A stretch of DNA of 40,337 bases from Acidithiobacillus sp. (GCA_028065135.1 JAPTWR010000144.1:1-40337); one strand, 5' to 3'; shown: positions 8,674 to 18,834, counted from the stretch's first letter. Numbers and translations are program-made. The notes: generated from the sequence alone by a model not told the origin.

Positions 8674-9851
8674 CTTTTTACAAATTGTTCGATGCGATCC
8701 AGTGCCATTTCCAGATTTTTGTCACTGGTCGCAAAAGAAAGGCGAATATGTCCGGGGCTTCCAAAGGCAGAACCTGGTACCACCGCAACGCCTGCTTCCA
8801 GGAGGGCTTCCGCCAGAATCAGGTCATCCTGCAGATTTTTGGCCTGCATCACTTCATGAAAGCCCGGGAAGCTGTAAAAGGTGCCATCTGATGGCAGTAC
8901 GTTGACGCCCGGAAGACTATGCAGGCGACCATAAACGTAAGCATGACGGCGCCGGAAAGCATGAACCATTTCATGCACCGCACTATCGCCCCCTTCCAGA
9001 GCTGCCTGGGCAGCTACCTGGGCGATGGAGGTTGGATTGGAGGTGCTTTGCGACTGCACGGTGTTCATGGCCGTAATCAGTGTTTCGGGCCCTGCACAAT
9101 AGCCTATGCGCCAGCCGGTCATGGCATAAGCCTTGGAGACGCCATTCATCACCATGCAGCGTTCTTTCAGATCGGGGCAGGCATTGGTAATGTTTACGAA
9201 AGGCTGGTCCTGAAAGAGGATTTTTTCATACATGTCATCAGTGGCAATCAAAATCCGGGGATGACGACGTAATACTTCTCCCAGTGCTTCGAGTTCACTG
9301 CGGCTATAAGCGACTCCTGAGGGGTTGGAAGGGCTGTTGAGCACTAAAAGCCGGGTGCTTTCGGTGATGGCCGCTTCCAGTTGTTCAGGCAGAATTTTGA
9401 AGTGTTGTGCGGCGTCCGTATCAATAATGACCGGACAGGCCTCGGCAAGAATGACCATATCGGGATAGGACACCCAGTAGGGCGCGGGAATGATGACTTC
9501 ATCTCCTGCATCCAGTAAGGCCTGACAGAGGTTGAAAAAGCTCTGCTTGCCGCCGACGGAGACCAGCACCTCACTGGGGCGGTAATCGAGATGATTGTCC
9601 CGGGCAAATTTGGCTATGATGGCGGCTTTCAGCTCCGGCGTGCCACCGACTGCGGTGTACTTGGTGAAGCCTCGATGAATGGCTTGTATGGCCGCATCCT
9701 TGATATATTCGGGTGTGTCGAAATCGGGCTCGCCAGCGCCGAGACTGACAATGTCTTTGCCTTCCCGACGGAGTTGCTGTGCCCGGGCGGTAACGGCGAG
9801 TGTCGGAGAGGGACGCACCGCAGTAACGCGGCGGGAAAGGCGAATATCCAC
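8670..9851 (-). CDS. aspC: Class I pyridoxal-phosphate aminotransferase (aspartate aminotransferase type)
   Basis: Predicted 393-residue aminotransferase of the class Ib aspartate or prephenate subgroup, which moves amino groups between aspartate and 2-oxoglutarate. The PLP lysine lies in [17 protein letters not shown]. The substrate and cofactor segments [25 protein letters not shown] and DDMYEKILF are intact, and the C-terminal [10 protein letters not shown] contains the substrate-carboxylate arginine. It is a single gene, convergent with purT and divergent from copA. The symbol rests on family resemblance; prephenate or other specificity is possible. Confidence 0.9.
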   Translation of the reverse strand: MDIRLSRRVTAVRPSPTLAVTARAQQLRREGKDIVSLGAGEPDFDTPEYIKDAAIQAIHRGFTKYTAVGGTPELKAAIIAKFARDNHLDYRPSEVLVSVGGKQSFFNLCQALLDAGDEVIIPAPYWVSYPDMVILAEACPVIIDTDAAQHFKILPEQLEAAITESTRLLVLNSPSNPSGVAYSRSELEALGEVLRRHPRILIATDDMYEKILFQDQPFVNITNACPDLKERCMVMNGVSKAYAMTGWRIGYCAGPETLITAMNTVQSQSTSNPTSIAQVAAQAALEGGDSAVHEMVHAFRRRHAYVYGRLHSLPGVNVLPSDGTFYSFPGFHEVMQAKNLQDDLILAEALLEAGVAVVPGSAFGSPGHIRLSFATSDKNLEMALDRIEQFVKS

Positions 9852-9983
9852 GATGTTAAACTCCAGATATCATTTTCAGCGGGTGCGGCAAATGCGCACA
9901 AGAGGGCAAATGATAAGCATCCGTCACTTAAAATCAACTATTTTGCTGTAGGCGAAAAGATCGCGGTTGCCCATGGTGATGGA

Positions 9984-10026
9984 TTGACATTACATCTGGC
10001 TACAAGGATATGCTGCAGATTGTAAT
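9984..10026 (+). promoter_or_regulatory. Candidate metal-responsive promoter of copA
   Basis: TTGACA (9984-9989) and TATGCT (10009-10014) are separated by 19 bases, the long spacer typical of MerR/CueR-controlled promoters. A nearly perfect dyad, ATTACATCTG (9989-9998) and CAGATTGTAAT (10016-10026), flanks the core with one bulged base. The spacer itself does not show the classical CueR dyad, so the regulator could be of another family. It lies 41 bases before the copA start. Confidence 0.45.
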
Positions 10027-10066
10027 TTTCAAATAGCAATGGGCAGCGGGCAGGAAAGGGAGCGTT

Positions 10067-12499
10067 ATGAAAAATCTGGAGATCGGGGTGGCAGGGATGA
10101 CCTGTGCTTCCTGCAGCAGTCGGGTAGAACGCACGCTGAATCGCTTGCCGGGGGTGCAGGCCAGCGTGAATTTGAGTACTGAGCGGGCAACCGTGGCATT
10201 CGATCCGACCCAGACCAGCCTGGAAACGCTGAGGGCTGCGATTGTTGATATAGGCTATCAACCCGTCGTGGCCCAATCTGAGCTGGAGGTTGGCGGGATG
10301 ACTTGTGCTTCCTGCAGCAGTCGCGTGGAGCGCGCTCTGGGCAAGGTTTCTGGCGTCCTGTCGGCCAGTGTCAATCTGGCCACAGAACGGGCCATGGTGG
10401 AATATTTTCCGGATAGCACTAATCAGGATCAATTGATTGCGGCTGTTGTTAATGCCGGTTATGAAGCGCGGGCGGTCCGTGCTGATGCCCGGGGTGAAGA
10501 TCGTAAAATCTTCCAGCTGCGGCTTATGCGAAAAGATTTGCTGACGGCAGTTGTTCTGGCTGTGCCTATTTTGTGCTTGTCCATGGGTCCCCTGCTTTTT
10601 CCGGCGTTGGGACGATGGCTGCAAGAAAATGCACTCTTTGGGCGTTTTTGGGACTGGGTTCAGGCCGTACTGGCAACGCTGGTACTGGCCGGTCCAGGGC
10701 GGCGTTTTTTTCGTCCGGGTCTGATTGCCTACCGTCATTTGTCTCCGGATATGAATTCTCTGGTGGCTACCGGTACGGGAGCCGCCTGGCTGTTCAGCAT
10801 GATCGTGCTGATTTTCCCGGAGCTTTTCAGCCAGGTCGGAGGGCATGTGTATTTTGATTCGGCGGCGGTGGTCATTGCCGCCATTCTGCTCGGCAAGTAT
10901 CTGGAAGAGCTGGCCAAAGGCCGGGCCTCGCAGGCGATTCGGCATCTGGTTGATCTTCAGGCCAAGGACGCAACACTGCTCAAAGATGGGCAGGAACAGC
11001 GGGTGCCACTCAACCGCATCCGCACTGGAGATCATCTCCTGGTCAGACCGGGAGAGCGTCTGCCCGTGGATGGCATCGTCCTGGAAGGAGAATCCTATAT
11101 AGATGCAGCCATGCTGACCGGAGAAGTGTTACCTGAGCATAAAAAAGCAGGTGACGCCGTCGTCGGCGCGACGATCAATGGTAACGGCAGGCTGATTATC
11201 GAAGCGACTGCGGTGGGGCAAAATACAGTCATTGCCCATATTATTCAGATGGTCGAGCAGGCCCAGGCTGGAAAGCTGCCCATCCAGGGTCTTGCTGACC
11301 GGGTGGTTCGTGTATTTACGCCTTTGGTTATTGGCATTGCGCTGCTGAGTTTTATGGTGTGGTTATGGTTGGGACCCAGCCCGGCTATTACTGTGGCCCT
11401 GTTGTCCGCTGTGGCGGTGCTGGTGGTGGCCTGTCCCTGTGCCATGGGACTTGCCACCCCGGCGGCGGTCATGGTCGGTACCGGCCGGGCTGCAGAGTTA
11501 GGTGTGTTTTTTCGCAAAGGACTGGCGTTGGAAACGCTGGCCCAGGTGAAAACGGTCTGTCTGGATAAAACCGGCACGTTGACGCGGGGTACGCCAGCCG
11601 TGTGTGAAATTGTCGCAGACGATGTCCGCCAGGTTCTGACCTTGGCTGCGTCGCTGGAAGCGGCTTCTGAGCATCCTTTGGCGCGGACCATTGTTCAGGC
11701 TGCGCGTGAACGGGAAATTTCCCTGTCTCCTGTGACGGATTTTCAGGCCGTCCCTGGCCGGGGTGTTGAGGGTGTCGTAGCCGGACAGAAAATTCTGGTC
11801 GGTACGGCGGTCTGGTTGCAGGAGAATGGCGTAGAGCAGGACGCTAAATTTTGGACTGAGCCGCAGGTGGCCCAAAGCTGGGTGTATATTGCCGGGAATG
11901 GACATTTGCTGGGGAAAATCGCCATTCAGGACAGCGTAAGACCCGAATCCTTAGCGGTCGTCCGGCAACTGCAGTCCATGGGTATGCGGGTGGTCATGAT
12001 TACGGGTGACAGCCAGAGCGCAGCGCGGCATCTTGCCGAACACCTTGGATTAGAAGAGTTTTATGCAGAGGTGTTGCCTCAGGATAAGGCAAATATCGTC
12101 AAGCAGTTACAAAGCCAGGGCGGCAAAGTCGCCTTTGTGGGCGATGGCATCAATGATGCTCCGGCTTTGGCTCAGGCCGATGTGGGCCTGGCCCTGGCTT
12201 CAGGCACTGACATTGCCATGGAGACGGCTGATTTGACCTTAACCCATGGGGATCTCAGTGCATTGGTGACGGCAGTGCAGGCAGCGCGAAAAACCATGGC
12301 GACCATTCGCGGTAATTTATTCTGGGCGTTTTTTTATAATATCCTGCTGATTCCGGTGGCTGCGGGTGTGCTGATTCCCTGGGGATTTCAGCTGAATCCC
12401 ATGCTGGCGGGACTGGCCATGGGAATGTCGTCAGTATTTGTGCTCAGTAACAGTTTACGTTTGAAGTGGCTGCGTCCGTGGGTGCCTGATTCAGTCTGA
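10067..12499 (+). CDS. copA: Cu(I)-exporting P1B-type ATPase CopA
   Basis: Inner-membrane copper pump of predicted 810 residues. Two N-terminal heavy-metal-associated domains each carry [13 protein letters not shown] (near residues 10 and 80). Eight membrane helices follow. The core has the TGE actuator motif (MLTGE), the membrane metal site CPC in [14 protein letters not shown], the phosphorylation site DKTGTLTRG, the SEHPLA nucleotide-binding motif and [16 protein letters not shown]. The YN pair in FFYNILLIP and MSS in [11 protein letters not shown] complete the Cu(I)-specific P1B-1 signature. A GGGAG ribosome site precedes the ATG. No adjacent chaperone or cueR is present. The 3' end runs into a large palindrome. 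Confidence 0.97.
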   Translation: MKNLEIGVAGMTCASCSSRVERTLNRLPGVQASVNLSTERATVAFDPTQTSLETLRAAIVDIGYQPVVAQSELEVGGMTCASCSSRVERALGKVSGVLSASVNLATERAMVEYFPDSTNQDQLIAAVVNAGYEARAVRADARGEDRKIFQLRLMRKDLLTAVVLAVPILCLSMGPLLFPALGRWLQENALFGRFWDWVQAVLATLVLAGPGRRFFRPGLIAYRHLSPDMNSLVATGTGAAWLFSMIVLIFPELFSQVGGHVYFDSAAVVIAAILLGKYLEELAKGRASQAIRHLVDLQAKDATLLKDGQEQRVPLNRIRTGDHLLVRPGERLPVDGIVLEGESYIDAAMLTGEVLPEHKKAGDAVVGATINGNGRLIIEATAVGQNTVIAHIIQMVEQAQAGKLPIQGLADRVVRVFTPLVIGIALLSFMVWLWLGPSPAITVALLSAVAVLVVACPCAMGLATPAAVMVGTGRAAELGVFFRKGLALETLAQVKTVCLDKTGTLTRGTPAVCEIVADDVRQVLTLAASLEAASEHPLARTIVQAAREREISLSPVTDFQAVPGRGVEGVVAGQKILVGTAVWLQENGVEQDAKFWTEPQVAQSWVYIAGNGHLLGKIAIQDSVRPESLAVVRQLQSMGMRVVMITGDSQSAARHLAEHLGLEEFYAEVLPQDKANIVKQLQSQGGKVAFVGDGINDAPALAQADVGLALASGTDIAMETADLTLTHGDLSALVTAVQAARKTMATIRGNLFWAFFYNILLIPVAAGVLIPWGFQLNPMLAGLAMGMSSVFVLSNSLRLKWLRPWVPDSV

Positions 12500-12699
12500 A
12501 AGGTGTGGCTGTTGCCGCAGAGGCTTTGCCGCTCCCTTGTCCCTCGCCTGTTGTTCTAGGCTCATCCTGCTGTCAGGAGAGAACTCGCCCTGCGGGCTCA
12601 AACAGCTCTCCTGACGGGCGCAGGATTTCTCCAAGAACAACAACGGCGCGGGCCAAAAGTCGCGGCAAAGCCTCTGCGGCAACAGCCACTTTCAAGGGA
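12497..12699. repeat. Large palindrome filling the copA/mutarotase intergenic region
   Basis: The outer arms 12505-12531 and 12663-12689 are perfect 27-base inverted repeats. The stem continues with interruptions: TGTTGTTCT pairs with AGAACAACA, ATCCTG with CAGGAT, and GTCAGGAGAG with CTCTCCTGAC. Only about 20 bases remain for the loop. It occupies almost all 200 bases between two convergent stop codons, so it may serve as a bidirectional terminator. Its size also fits a miniature inverted-repeat element or an intergenic palindromic repeat family. Confidence 0.85.
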
Positions 12700-13602
12700 T
12701 CAAAGAGGTTCAGCACTGTAACGCACCATCAGCGTGTGCTTCTCACCCGGCTGTAGTTGCAGCACATTTTCGGCGGCGTTGGCGGATTCCACGCAGAGCA
12801 TCTGCCGCCAGCCATCCGGCGTGTAATCTCCCATGGCAGCGGCTTTCTCGGCCCAGGGCGTCCAGACTACTGTGGAATCGGCATGCTCCTTATGAATACG
12901 AATTCGGCGGTACATGCGCGGGTCATGGATAATGCAATCATTTTGGGTGTTGAGATAAACCCGGTCGGTCTCGGCGTTGAAGGTAATGTCACCTTCCTGC
13001 TGCTTCCGGGCGAAATCTGCGGTTTTGTCGAGATACGTACAACCATCCAGACCTTCGAGGCGCACCGAATGAATATCGCCCACGTGGAAATACGTATGGA
13101 AGGCCTCACCCAGAGTGATTGTGTCGTTTCCTGCGTTATGGGTAGTTAGAGACATTTCCAGAGTTTCTGAAACGACAATTTCAAGGCTGACCGGAGTTTC
13201 ATGAGGCCACTGTGCCCGGGTTTCGTTCGTGGGCTCCAGGGTCAGGGTAATCCGGGTAATGTCCTTGCTGCTTGATGAATCGCTGACGGTCCACAAGTGG
13301 GTGCGGGCAAAGCCATGGGCCGGGAACTGGCTGTTGTCGGGATGCGGACCGAACCAGGGCCAACATACCGGCACGCCGCCGCGAATGGATTTGCCGACGG
13401 CAAAGCGCGATTTTTCCGAAAGCCAGATGAGTGGATCGTACTGGGAGCGTGGTTGAAACGCTGTCAGATGAGCCCCCTGCAGGAAAACACTGGCACTGGC
13501 ACTGCTGTTGCGAATGTCCGCAAAAATCTGCCCCCCCGGACCAAAGCGAAAAAACACATGTTCGGGAATGGCGTAGCGATTCAGTGCATCAAAGGATTGC
13601 AT
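12700..13602 (-). CDS. D-hexose-6-phosphate mutarotase (YeaD-like aldose 1-epimerase family)
   Basis: Predicted 300-residue galactose-mutarotase fold enzyme that interconverts the anomers of glucose 6-phosphate. This would help feed zwf nearby, though not in the same operon. Signature segments are IRGGVPVCWPWFGPH, AHGFARTHLWTV with the catalytic His region, GEAFHTYFHVGDI, and the C-terminal TPDGWRQMLCVESANAAEN. I chose the ATG at 13602 (GGAA upstream) rather than one at 13635 that adds 11 atypical residues. It is convergent with copA and diverges from the ABC exporter gene. Confidence 0.88.
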   Translation of the reverse strand: MQSFDALNRYAIPEHVFFRFGPGGQIFADIRNSSASASVFLQGAHLTAFQPRSQYDPLIWLSEKSRFAVGKSIRGGVPVCWPWFGPHPDNSQFPAHGFARTHLWTVSDSSSSKDITRITLTLEPTNETRAQWPHETPVSLEIVVSETLEMSLTTHNAGNDTITLGEAFHTYFHVGDIHSVRLEGLDGCTYLDKTADFARKQQEGDITFNAETDRVYLNTQNDCIIHDPRMYRRIRIHKEHADSTVVWTPWAEKAAAMGDYTPDGWRQMLCVESANAAENVLQLQPGEKHTLMVRYSAEPL

Positions 13603-13746
13603 AGTTATTCCAGGAAGTGAGGGAATTTGGCACATTCTGCTGCTGAAGGTTGCCAGCGGTCAATTGACGGATCGCGATAATGCAGCCAAAGCCGTCGGGC
13701 AGGCGTATGCTGTGTTATTCCTGTAATTCGCTGATAAGGTGACTGA

Positions 13747-15579
13747 GTGGCGCAAAATCCCTGGCAACGTCCGGTCAACAAAAATCTTTGGGTATTATGG
13801 AAACTCAAGCCCTTTTTGCGTTCCCGGCTCGGGCTACTGCTGGCTTATCTGCTGGCCATGCTCTGCAGTGCTGGCGCTTCCTTGGTTTTGCCCCAGGGAG
13901 CCCGGTTTATTCTCGACAAGGGGTTCCATAGTTACAAGGCATTACTTTGGATCAGCATTGCGCTGTTCATATTGGGTATGTTTACGGTCGCCATGCGCGG
14001 GCTGCGGGATGGTCTGGCAACCTGGTTGGGGCAGGGGGTCGTCGCCGATTTGCGCAGCGCGGTGTTCAGTCATGCGCTGCATCTTCCCGCCATATTTTAT
14101 GAGACATTCCGGACCGGTGAGGTCATTTCGCGCCTGAGCAGTGATGTCACCATTTTACGTTTTGGTTTGACGGGCGTGCTCGGGCGCAGTCTGCAAAGCG
14201 GCATCACCCTGGTCGGCGCGCTGGTGTTGATGCTGGTGACCATGCCCCAGTTACTGCTCCCGGGAGTGTTGGTATTGCCGTTGCTGGTGTTTGTCAATAT
14301 CCGCTCAGGACGTCTGCAGCGCGGATACAGCCGCAAGGAGCAGGATTATCTGGCTGATCTCAGTGCCCATACCGAAGAGTCTATCAATGGCATTCGGGTT
14401 ATCCAGGCGCTTACCCTCGAACCTCAGACTGAAACCCGATATCGCCAGGATATTCATCTGTTGCTGGGACAAGTCTGGTCGCGGGTCAAAGTCCAGTCCT
14501 GGTCCACCTTTCTGACGGGAAGCCTGGTTTTTCTGGCACTCAGCGCTATGCTCTATCTGGGCGGTCTCGCGGTTCTCGAAAAGCAGGTGGGCATGGGCGT
14601 ACTGGCGGCATTTCTGCTTTATGCCCTGATGGCGGCAACGTCTTTGGCCTCGTTGGGGGAGTTATGGGGCAGTATGTCGCGACTGGCGGGTGCCACTGAA
14701 CGCTTGCTGGCGCTGCTGGATGAAAAGCCGGAACACAGTGCCCAGGCTTTGTCAGGCGAAGTCGGCAAAGTTCCAGAATCCTCTGAATTTTCCATCAGAA
14801 ATCCGGCACGATTGACCCTGGAGCGCGTCGCCTTTCGGTACCCTTCGCGGCCGGATGTGCCCGCTATTGAAAATATTTCCCTGGATATTGAACCAGGAGA
14901 AACGGTGGCTTTTGTAGGAGCTTCCGGAGCCGGTAAAAGTACGGTGTTTTCCCTGCTCATGCGCCATTATCAACCCAGCGAAGGGCAAATTTTGCTGGAT
15001 GGAACGGCCATTGATGCCATGCCCTTGCGTAGTTTGCGCCAGCAACTGGCTGTAGTCCCTCAACATCCTGTCATTTTTTCCATGAGTATTGCGGATAACA
15101 TTTTGATGGCGCGTCCTGATGCCAATGAGGCAGCTTTACTGGCTGCAGTAAAGGCTGCTCGGGTGGATGAATTTTCTGACCGACTGGAAGATAAACTGAA
15201 AACCCATGTTGGAGAAAAAGGCGTAACTTTATCTGGAGGGCAACGCCAACGCATTGCCATTGCCCGGGCGATTCTGAGAAACCCTCGTGTACTGATTCTG
15301 GATGAGGCCACCAGCGCCCTGGATGCGGAAAATGAGCGGCTCATTCAGGAGGCACTGGCTAATTTGACCGCACAGCGGACCACCCTGGTGGCAGCGCATC
15401 GTTTGGCCACTATTGTTCATGCTGCACGCATTGCCGTGCTTGATCAGGGCCGACTCATTGCTATTGGTAGTCATGAAGCGCTGCTGAAAAGTTGTCCCAC
15501 TTACCGACAATTTGCTGAATTGCAGCGCCTGCACGAACAATCTCCGGAATTATCCACCCTGGAAAAAATACGCGCCTGA
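13747..15579 (+). CDS. MsbA-like ABC exporter, fused membrane and ATPase domains
   Basis: Predicted 610-residue half-transporter that would work as a homodimer in the inner membrane. The first about 330 residues hold six membrane segments (for example LLLAYLLAMLCSAGASLVL and LLWISIALFILGMFTVAM). The ATPase domain has Walker A GASGAGKST, Q-loop VPQHPVIFSMSIADNILMAR, signature LSGGQRQRIAIARA, Walker B VLILDEATSALD and the switch histidine in VAAHRLATI. The start is GTG with AAGG 9 bases upstream. It resembles lipid or multidrug exporters. No partner gene is adjacent, so the substrate is unknown. Confidence 0.92.
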   Translation: MAQNPWQRPVNKNLWVLWKLKPFLRSRLGLLLAYLLAMLCSAGASLVLPQGARFILDKGFHSYKALLWISIALFILGMFTVAMRGLRDGLATWLGQGVVADLRSAVFSHALHLPAIFYETFRTGEVISRLSSDVTILRFGLTGVLGRSLQSGITLVGALVLMLVTMPQLLLPGVLVLPLLVFVNIRSGRLQRGYSRKEQDYLADLSAHTEESINGIRVIQALTLEPQTETRYRQDIHLLLGQVWSRVKVQSWSTFLTGSLVFLALSAMLYLGGLAVLEKQVGMGVLAAFLLYALMAATSLASLGELWGSMSRLAGATERLLALLDEKPEHSAQALSGEVGKVPESSEFSIRNPARLTLERVAFRYPSRPDVPAIENISLDIEPGETVAFVGASGAGKSTVFSLLMRHYQPSEGQILLDGTAIDAMPLRSLRQQLAVVPQHPVIFSMSIADNILMARPDANEAALLAAVKAARVDEFSDRLEDKLKTHVGEKGVTLSGGQRQRIAIARAILRNPRVLILDEATSALDAENERLIQEALANLTAQRTTLVAAHRLATIVHAARIAVLDQGRLIAIGSHEALLKSCPTYRQFAELQRLHEQSPELSTLEKIRA

Positions 15580-15676
15580 AGAAAAACAGAACTATAGTCT
15601 AAGCTGACGGTCTGAACTTGAGTAATTATTTTTTGAAAAACTGAATGTGGCCGATAAATAGGGTGGGAGGCCCTCT

Positions 15677-16057
15677 ATGAGCACAGATTTTGACCAAAGT
15701 ACCGCCTGGATCAGGCGCGCGCAAGGTGACATGAAGGCTTTTGTAGAAGGATTGGCGGCAAGGCTGGAGGGAGATATGCCCGGCTTGGTTGAAGTAGAAA
15801 GAAAAAAAGACGGTTTTTTTGCCAAGACCAGCCATGTCCATGCCATTACTGTTCACACCAACAATAACGATTATTTACTGACTCATGAGGGTGCTCATAT
15901 CAGCACGGTTCGCGCCAAAACCGTGCGTGGCGTGGTGCTTAAACATGAGGATTTACCACTCGCTACCTGGCTCGAAAGTCTGGTGAAAGACCTCGGTGAT
16001 TTGTCCGGAGAAATGCAGGGAGCCAGCAATACATTGCACGATTTTCTCATGGGGTAA
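15677..16057 (+). CDS. Conserved hypothetical protein, first gene of a pspA operon
   Basis: Predicted 126-residue soluble protein of mixed charge with no signal peptide or membrane segment. I do not recognise a family. Visible features are an acidic helical start, a central strand-rich part (HAITVHTNNNDYLLTHEG) and a C-terminal amphipathic helix (LESLVKDLGDLSGEMQGAS). GGGAGG precedes the ATG. It lies 15 bases upstream of the first YbjQ-like gene and reads in the same direction as pspA, so it probably belongs to an envelope-stress operon. A possible promoter TTGAAA-16-TAAATA lies at 15633-15660. Confidence 0.75.
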   Translation: MSTDFDQSTAWIRRAQGDMKAFVEGLAARLEGDMPGLVEVERKKDGFFAKTSHVHAITVHTNNNDYLLTHEGAHISTVRAKTVRGVVLKHEDLPLATWLESLVKDLGDLSGEMQGASNTLHDFLMG

Positions 16058-16072
16058 CGGCAAGGAGGTACT

Positions 16073-17050
16073 ATGTCCATTTGGGACAAGATCAAACACG
16101 GTATTGAGGAAGTCGCCCAGGACGCGCAGCGAGCGGCCGAAAATCTGGGTCATAACGTGAGCCAGGGCGTCCGTTCACAAACCCCTGAAGAAATGCAGCG
16201 TTATTCTGAATGGGAACAGGCCTTGCAGCAACGCCGCCTGCCCAGTTTTGTTCAAAATCGCCTGTTCGCGACCAGTCAGGGGCATCTTCCCTGGATCAGT
16301 ACGGCCACTGCCGCAGAACTTCTTTTGCAACGCAGTCACGGGGTTCAGCCTATCGGTATGGTAACCGGAAACTGTTGGTATCACTTTGGTTATTCCTGGA
16401 CCCAGGGACACTACGATGGCTGGCACACGGCGGTAGAGCGAATGCGCCTTGAAGCCATCGCTCTGGGAGCTAATGCGATTGTCGATGTGCGCATGAAAGT
16501 GCGGCATGGGGAAGGTGAGGATATGGATTATGGGGTGACCGGCACCGCTATCCGGCTAACCGGAATTCCCCCTGCCACCGCGCCAGTTATCGCTACTGTG
16601 TCAGCCCTGGAATTTGTCCGTTTGCTGGAAGATGGCGTGGTTCCTGTAGGTATTGCCATTGGCGCCAATTTTGACTGGTACATGCCCTGGATGGGTACGG
16701 TCGCCGATCAGGCTTCTCAGCAGGCACCTTTTGCGGCACGTTACTGGAATATGGAAATTACCGACCTTTCTACTTTTCAGGAAAATGTCCGGCGCCGGGC
16801 GCTTTATGATTTGCGCGAAGATGGCCGCAAGATGGCTGCCGGAGTTCTTGGACACACCAGTTATACCCAAATGTTTCGGGTACCTGCCGATCAGGACAAC
16901 CCCGAACGTTTTCTATGCCGCCACATCAGTATTGGTACCGCCATCAGTTATCTGCCAAAAAACCCACCGCAACATGAACTGCTTGCCATGATATCACTGG
17001 CTGATCACCCCCTGACCAGTGCTACTGACTCCAAAAAGGATTTGATATGA
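16073..17050 (+). CDS. Protein with two YbjQ-like domains
   Basis: Predicted 325-residue cytoplasmic protein. After an amphipathic N-terminus ([19 protein letters not shown]) come two diverged copies of a YbjQ/heavy-metal-binding-like domain. Copy 1 (about 80-165) has [12 protein letters not shown], then the helix [13 protein letters not shown] and the closing strand GVTGTAIRL. Copy 2 (about 180-310) has [14 protein letters not shown] and SIGTAISYL but lost the Cys-His pair. AAGGAGG precedes the ATG. The stop overlaps the next ATG (ATGA), so the two are coupled. Metal binding is suggested only by family membership and the GNCWYH motif. An envelope-stress role is inferred from the downstream pspA. 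Confidence 0.75.
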   Translation: MSIWDKIKHGIEEVAQDAQRAAENLGHNVSQGVRSQTPEEMQRYSEWEQALQQRRLPSFVQNRLFATSQGHLPWISTATAAELLLQRSHGVQPIGMVTGNCWYHFGYSWTQGHYDGWHTAVERMRLEAIALGANAIVDVRMKVRHGEGEDMDYGVTGTAIRLTGIPPATAPVIATVSALEFVRLLEDGVVPVGIAIGANFDWYMPWMGTVADQASQQAPFAARYWNMEITDLSTFQENVRRRALYDLREDGRKMAAGVLGHTSYTQMFRVPADQDNPERFLCRHISIGTAISYLPKNPPQHELLAMISLADHPLTSATDSKKDLI

Positions 17051-17871
17051 CCGATAGTACAGAACATCTCGCTCCCCATGCTGTAGAACGTCTGAAAGGA
17101 CTGCGTTCGCAGGGCAGTCACGAAGGTATATTTACTTCGGATTTGTCCGTCAATGAGTTTGTGATGGTCCGCAAGGCCAATTTTGAGCCCTTGGGTCTGG
17201 TGGTCGGTTCGTGTATTTATCACATGGGAATCCAGTATGGAAACTGGAATCAAAACATGGAAATGGATGTGCTTTCTCAGGCCATGTATCAAGCCCGTGA
17301 GCTGGCTATCAGTCGCATGGAGCAGGAATCCATTTTACTGCAGGCCGATGGTATTGTGGGTGTGCGACTGGAAGTGAAGCGTATGGAATGGGATCAGGAC
17401 ATTCTCGAATTCATGGCGATTGGCACGGCCATCGCCCACCGCAGTGGCGCGTCAGGCTTCAAGGGGGTGGGCGGCAAGCCCTTTACCAGTGATCTGAGTG
17501 GTCAGGACTTCTGGATGTTGTTGCAGGCGGGTTACCGCCCCATGGAAATGGTCATGGGTTCCTGCGTGTATCATGTGGCACATCAAGGGCTGTTGAAATC
17601 CATGGGAAATGTGGGTCGCAATACGGAAATGGAACAATTTACCCAAGCCATGTATGACGCCAGGGAGCTTGCCATGGAACGTATGCAACATGAGGCGCAG
17701 GAAGCCCAGGCGGACGGCATTACCGGCGTTCAGCTTCATGAAGGCAGCCATAACTGGAAACCCCATATCATCGAATTTTTTGCCGTCGGTACCGCCGTGA
17801 AAGCCATGGAAAATGCCGATGCTCTGGTTGATGGCCTGAGCCCGCAACTGGTTATTCCGGTCAACGATTAA
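17047..17871 (+). CDS. Second protein with two YbjQ-like domains
   Basis: Predicted 274-residue cytoplasmic protein built of two well-matched repeats. Repeat 1 (about 35-140) reads SDLSVNEF, then [23 protein letters not shown] and [10 protein letters not shown]. Repeat 2 (about 150-265) reads SDLSGQDF, then [24 protein letters not shown] and [11 protein letters not shown]. The shared GSC-YH motif is a candidate metal or redox site. Two long helices with alternating Met and Glu join the strands. It is translationally coupled to the preceding gene and followed 30 bases later by pspA. The proteins may form a hetero-oligomer, but this is inference. Confidence 0.78.
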   Translation: MTDSTEHLAPHAVERLKGLRSQGSHEGIFTSDLSVNEFVMVRKANFEPLGLVVGSCIYHMGIQYGNWNQNMEMDVLSQAMYQARELAISRMEQESILLQADGIVGVRLEVKRMEWDQDILEFMAIGTAIAHRSGASGFKGVGGKPFTSDLSGQDFWMLLQAGYRPMEMVMGSCVYHVAHQGLLKSMGNVGRNTEMEQFTQAMYDARELAMERMQHEAQEAQADGITGVQLHEGSHNWKPHIIEFFAVGTAVKAMENADALVDGLSPQLVIPVND

Positions 17872-17901
17872 AGCGCGAGTCATTCGCAAGGAGAGTATTC
17901 A

Positions 17902-18642
17902 ATGTCATTATTTAAGCATGCCTCAGAAATATTGCAGGGTAAGGTCAATCATTTTCTGAATAATGCGGAAGATCCTGCTGAAACCCTGGATTTATCATAT
18001 GAAAAAATGATCACCAACCTGCAGGAAACCAAACGCCATCTGGCCGATGTGGTTACTGAAAAAGTGTCGCTGGAAAGTCAGATGGCACAAGCGCAAAAAG
18101 CCGCTGACAAGGCCGACGCAGATGCCAAGATGGCTCTGGGTGCCAACCGTGAAGACCTGGCCCGCGCCGAGTTGGCCCAAAAGCAGTCTGAATTGCAAAA
18201 ACTGGCCAGTCTCAAGGAAGCGCATGATGCGGTGTCGGCTCAGTCCCAGAAGCTGCAGGATTATGAGCAGAAACTGCAGGATCATATTGAACAGTTCCGT
18301 ACCCAGAAAGAAGTGACCAAAAGCGAAATGATGGCTGCCAAGGCTGAGGTCCAGGCTGGAGAATCATTGAGTGGTATCGGCAAGGGTATGGATGACGCCG
18401 GTGAGGCCATGCGTCGCGCCCAGGACCGCACCGCCCAAATGGAGTCCAAGGCAACTGCCATGGATGGCCTGATTGAGTCGGGTGCCCTCAGTGACCCCCT
18501 CGATACTCGCAGCCAAACCGATAAGGAACTGGATAAAGTACGCGCCAGTAGTGGCGTTGATGATGATCTCGCCCGTCTAAAGGCAGAAATGGCCAAAGAA
18601 AAGGCCGGAGGGGCATCCGGAGACAGTTCGGGAAATTCCTGA
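17902..18642 (+). CDS. pspA: PspA/IM30-family membrane-stress protein
   Basis: Predicted 246-residue coiled-coil protein of the ESCRT-III-like PspA/Vipp1 family, which binds stressed inner membranes. The amphipathic N-terminal helix MSLFKHASEILQGKVNHFLN is followed by about 150 residues of continuous heptad-rich helix. The C-terminal tail is low-complexity (KEKAGGASGDSSGNS). AAGGAG precedes the ATG. It is the last gene of a four-gene operon with YbjQ-like proteins. The usual pspB/pspC/pspF partners and a clear sigma-54 promoter are absent, so regulation must differ from E. coli. Confidence 0.9.
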   Translation: MSLFKHASEILQGKVNHFLNNAEDPAETLDLSYEKMITNLQETKRHLADVVTEKVSLESQMAQAQKAADKADADAKMALGANREDLARAELAQKQSELQKLASLKEAHDAVSAQSQKLQDYEQKLQDHIEQFRTQKEVTKSEMMAAKAEVQAGESLSGIGKGMDDAGEAMRRAQDRTAQMESKATAMDGLIESGALSDPLDTRSQTDKELDKVRASSGVDDDLARLKAEMAKEKAGGASGDSSGNS

Positions 18643-18711
18643 GCATTCGTGGCTGCTGCTGGCGCAACATATTGACCCCGGCCAGTGCAGTCGCTATATT
18701 ACGCCCTCGTT

Positions 18712-18788
18712 GCGCTCGTAGCTCAGCTGGATAGAGCAACTGGCTACGAACCAGTAGGTCGGGAGTTCGACTCTCTCCGAGCGCACCA
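18712..18788 (+). tRNA. tRNA-Arg(ACG)
   Basis: A complete cloverleaf can be drawn: acceptor GCGCTCG / CGAGCGC, D-arm GCTC-AGCTGGATA-GAGC, anticodon arm CTGGC-TACGAAC-CAGT region with anticodon ACG, T-arm with GTTCGAC, discriminator A and encoded CCA. Its 3' end borders a 21-kb one-directional accessory region, which makes it a likely integration site. Confidence 0.97.
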
Positions 18789-18796
18789 AATAAAAC

Positions 18797-18830
18797 AGGC
18801 ACTTAGCGTAATTTGCTAGGTGCCTTTTTT
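18797..18830 (+). terminator. Rho-independent terminator of tRNA-Arg
   Basis: The stem AGGCACTTAGC / GCTAGGTGCCT (one G-U pair) with a 7-base loop is followed by TTTTTT. It starts 8 bases after the encoded CCA. Confidence 0.9.
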
Positions 18831-18834
18831 GTTC

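Noticed and set aside
9938..11035. 365-codon minus-strand frame opposite copA
   Set aside because: Low-complexity composition rich in His, Gln and Arg, and fully antisense to well-supported copA domains.
15580..15676. Sigma-54 promoter for the pspA operon
   Set aside because: No TGGC-N8-TTGC-type element is visible; a sigma-70-like candidate is weak.
18488..18802. Minus-strand reading frame crossing tRNA-Arg
   Set aside because: It is the antisense of the tRNA and of pspA; such translated tRNA antisense peptides are a common annotation artefact.
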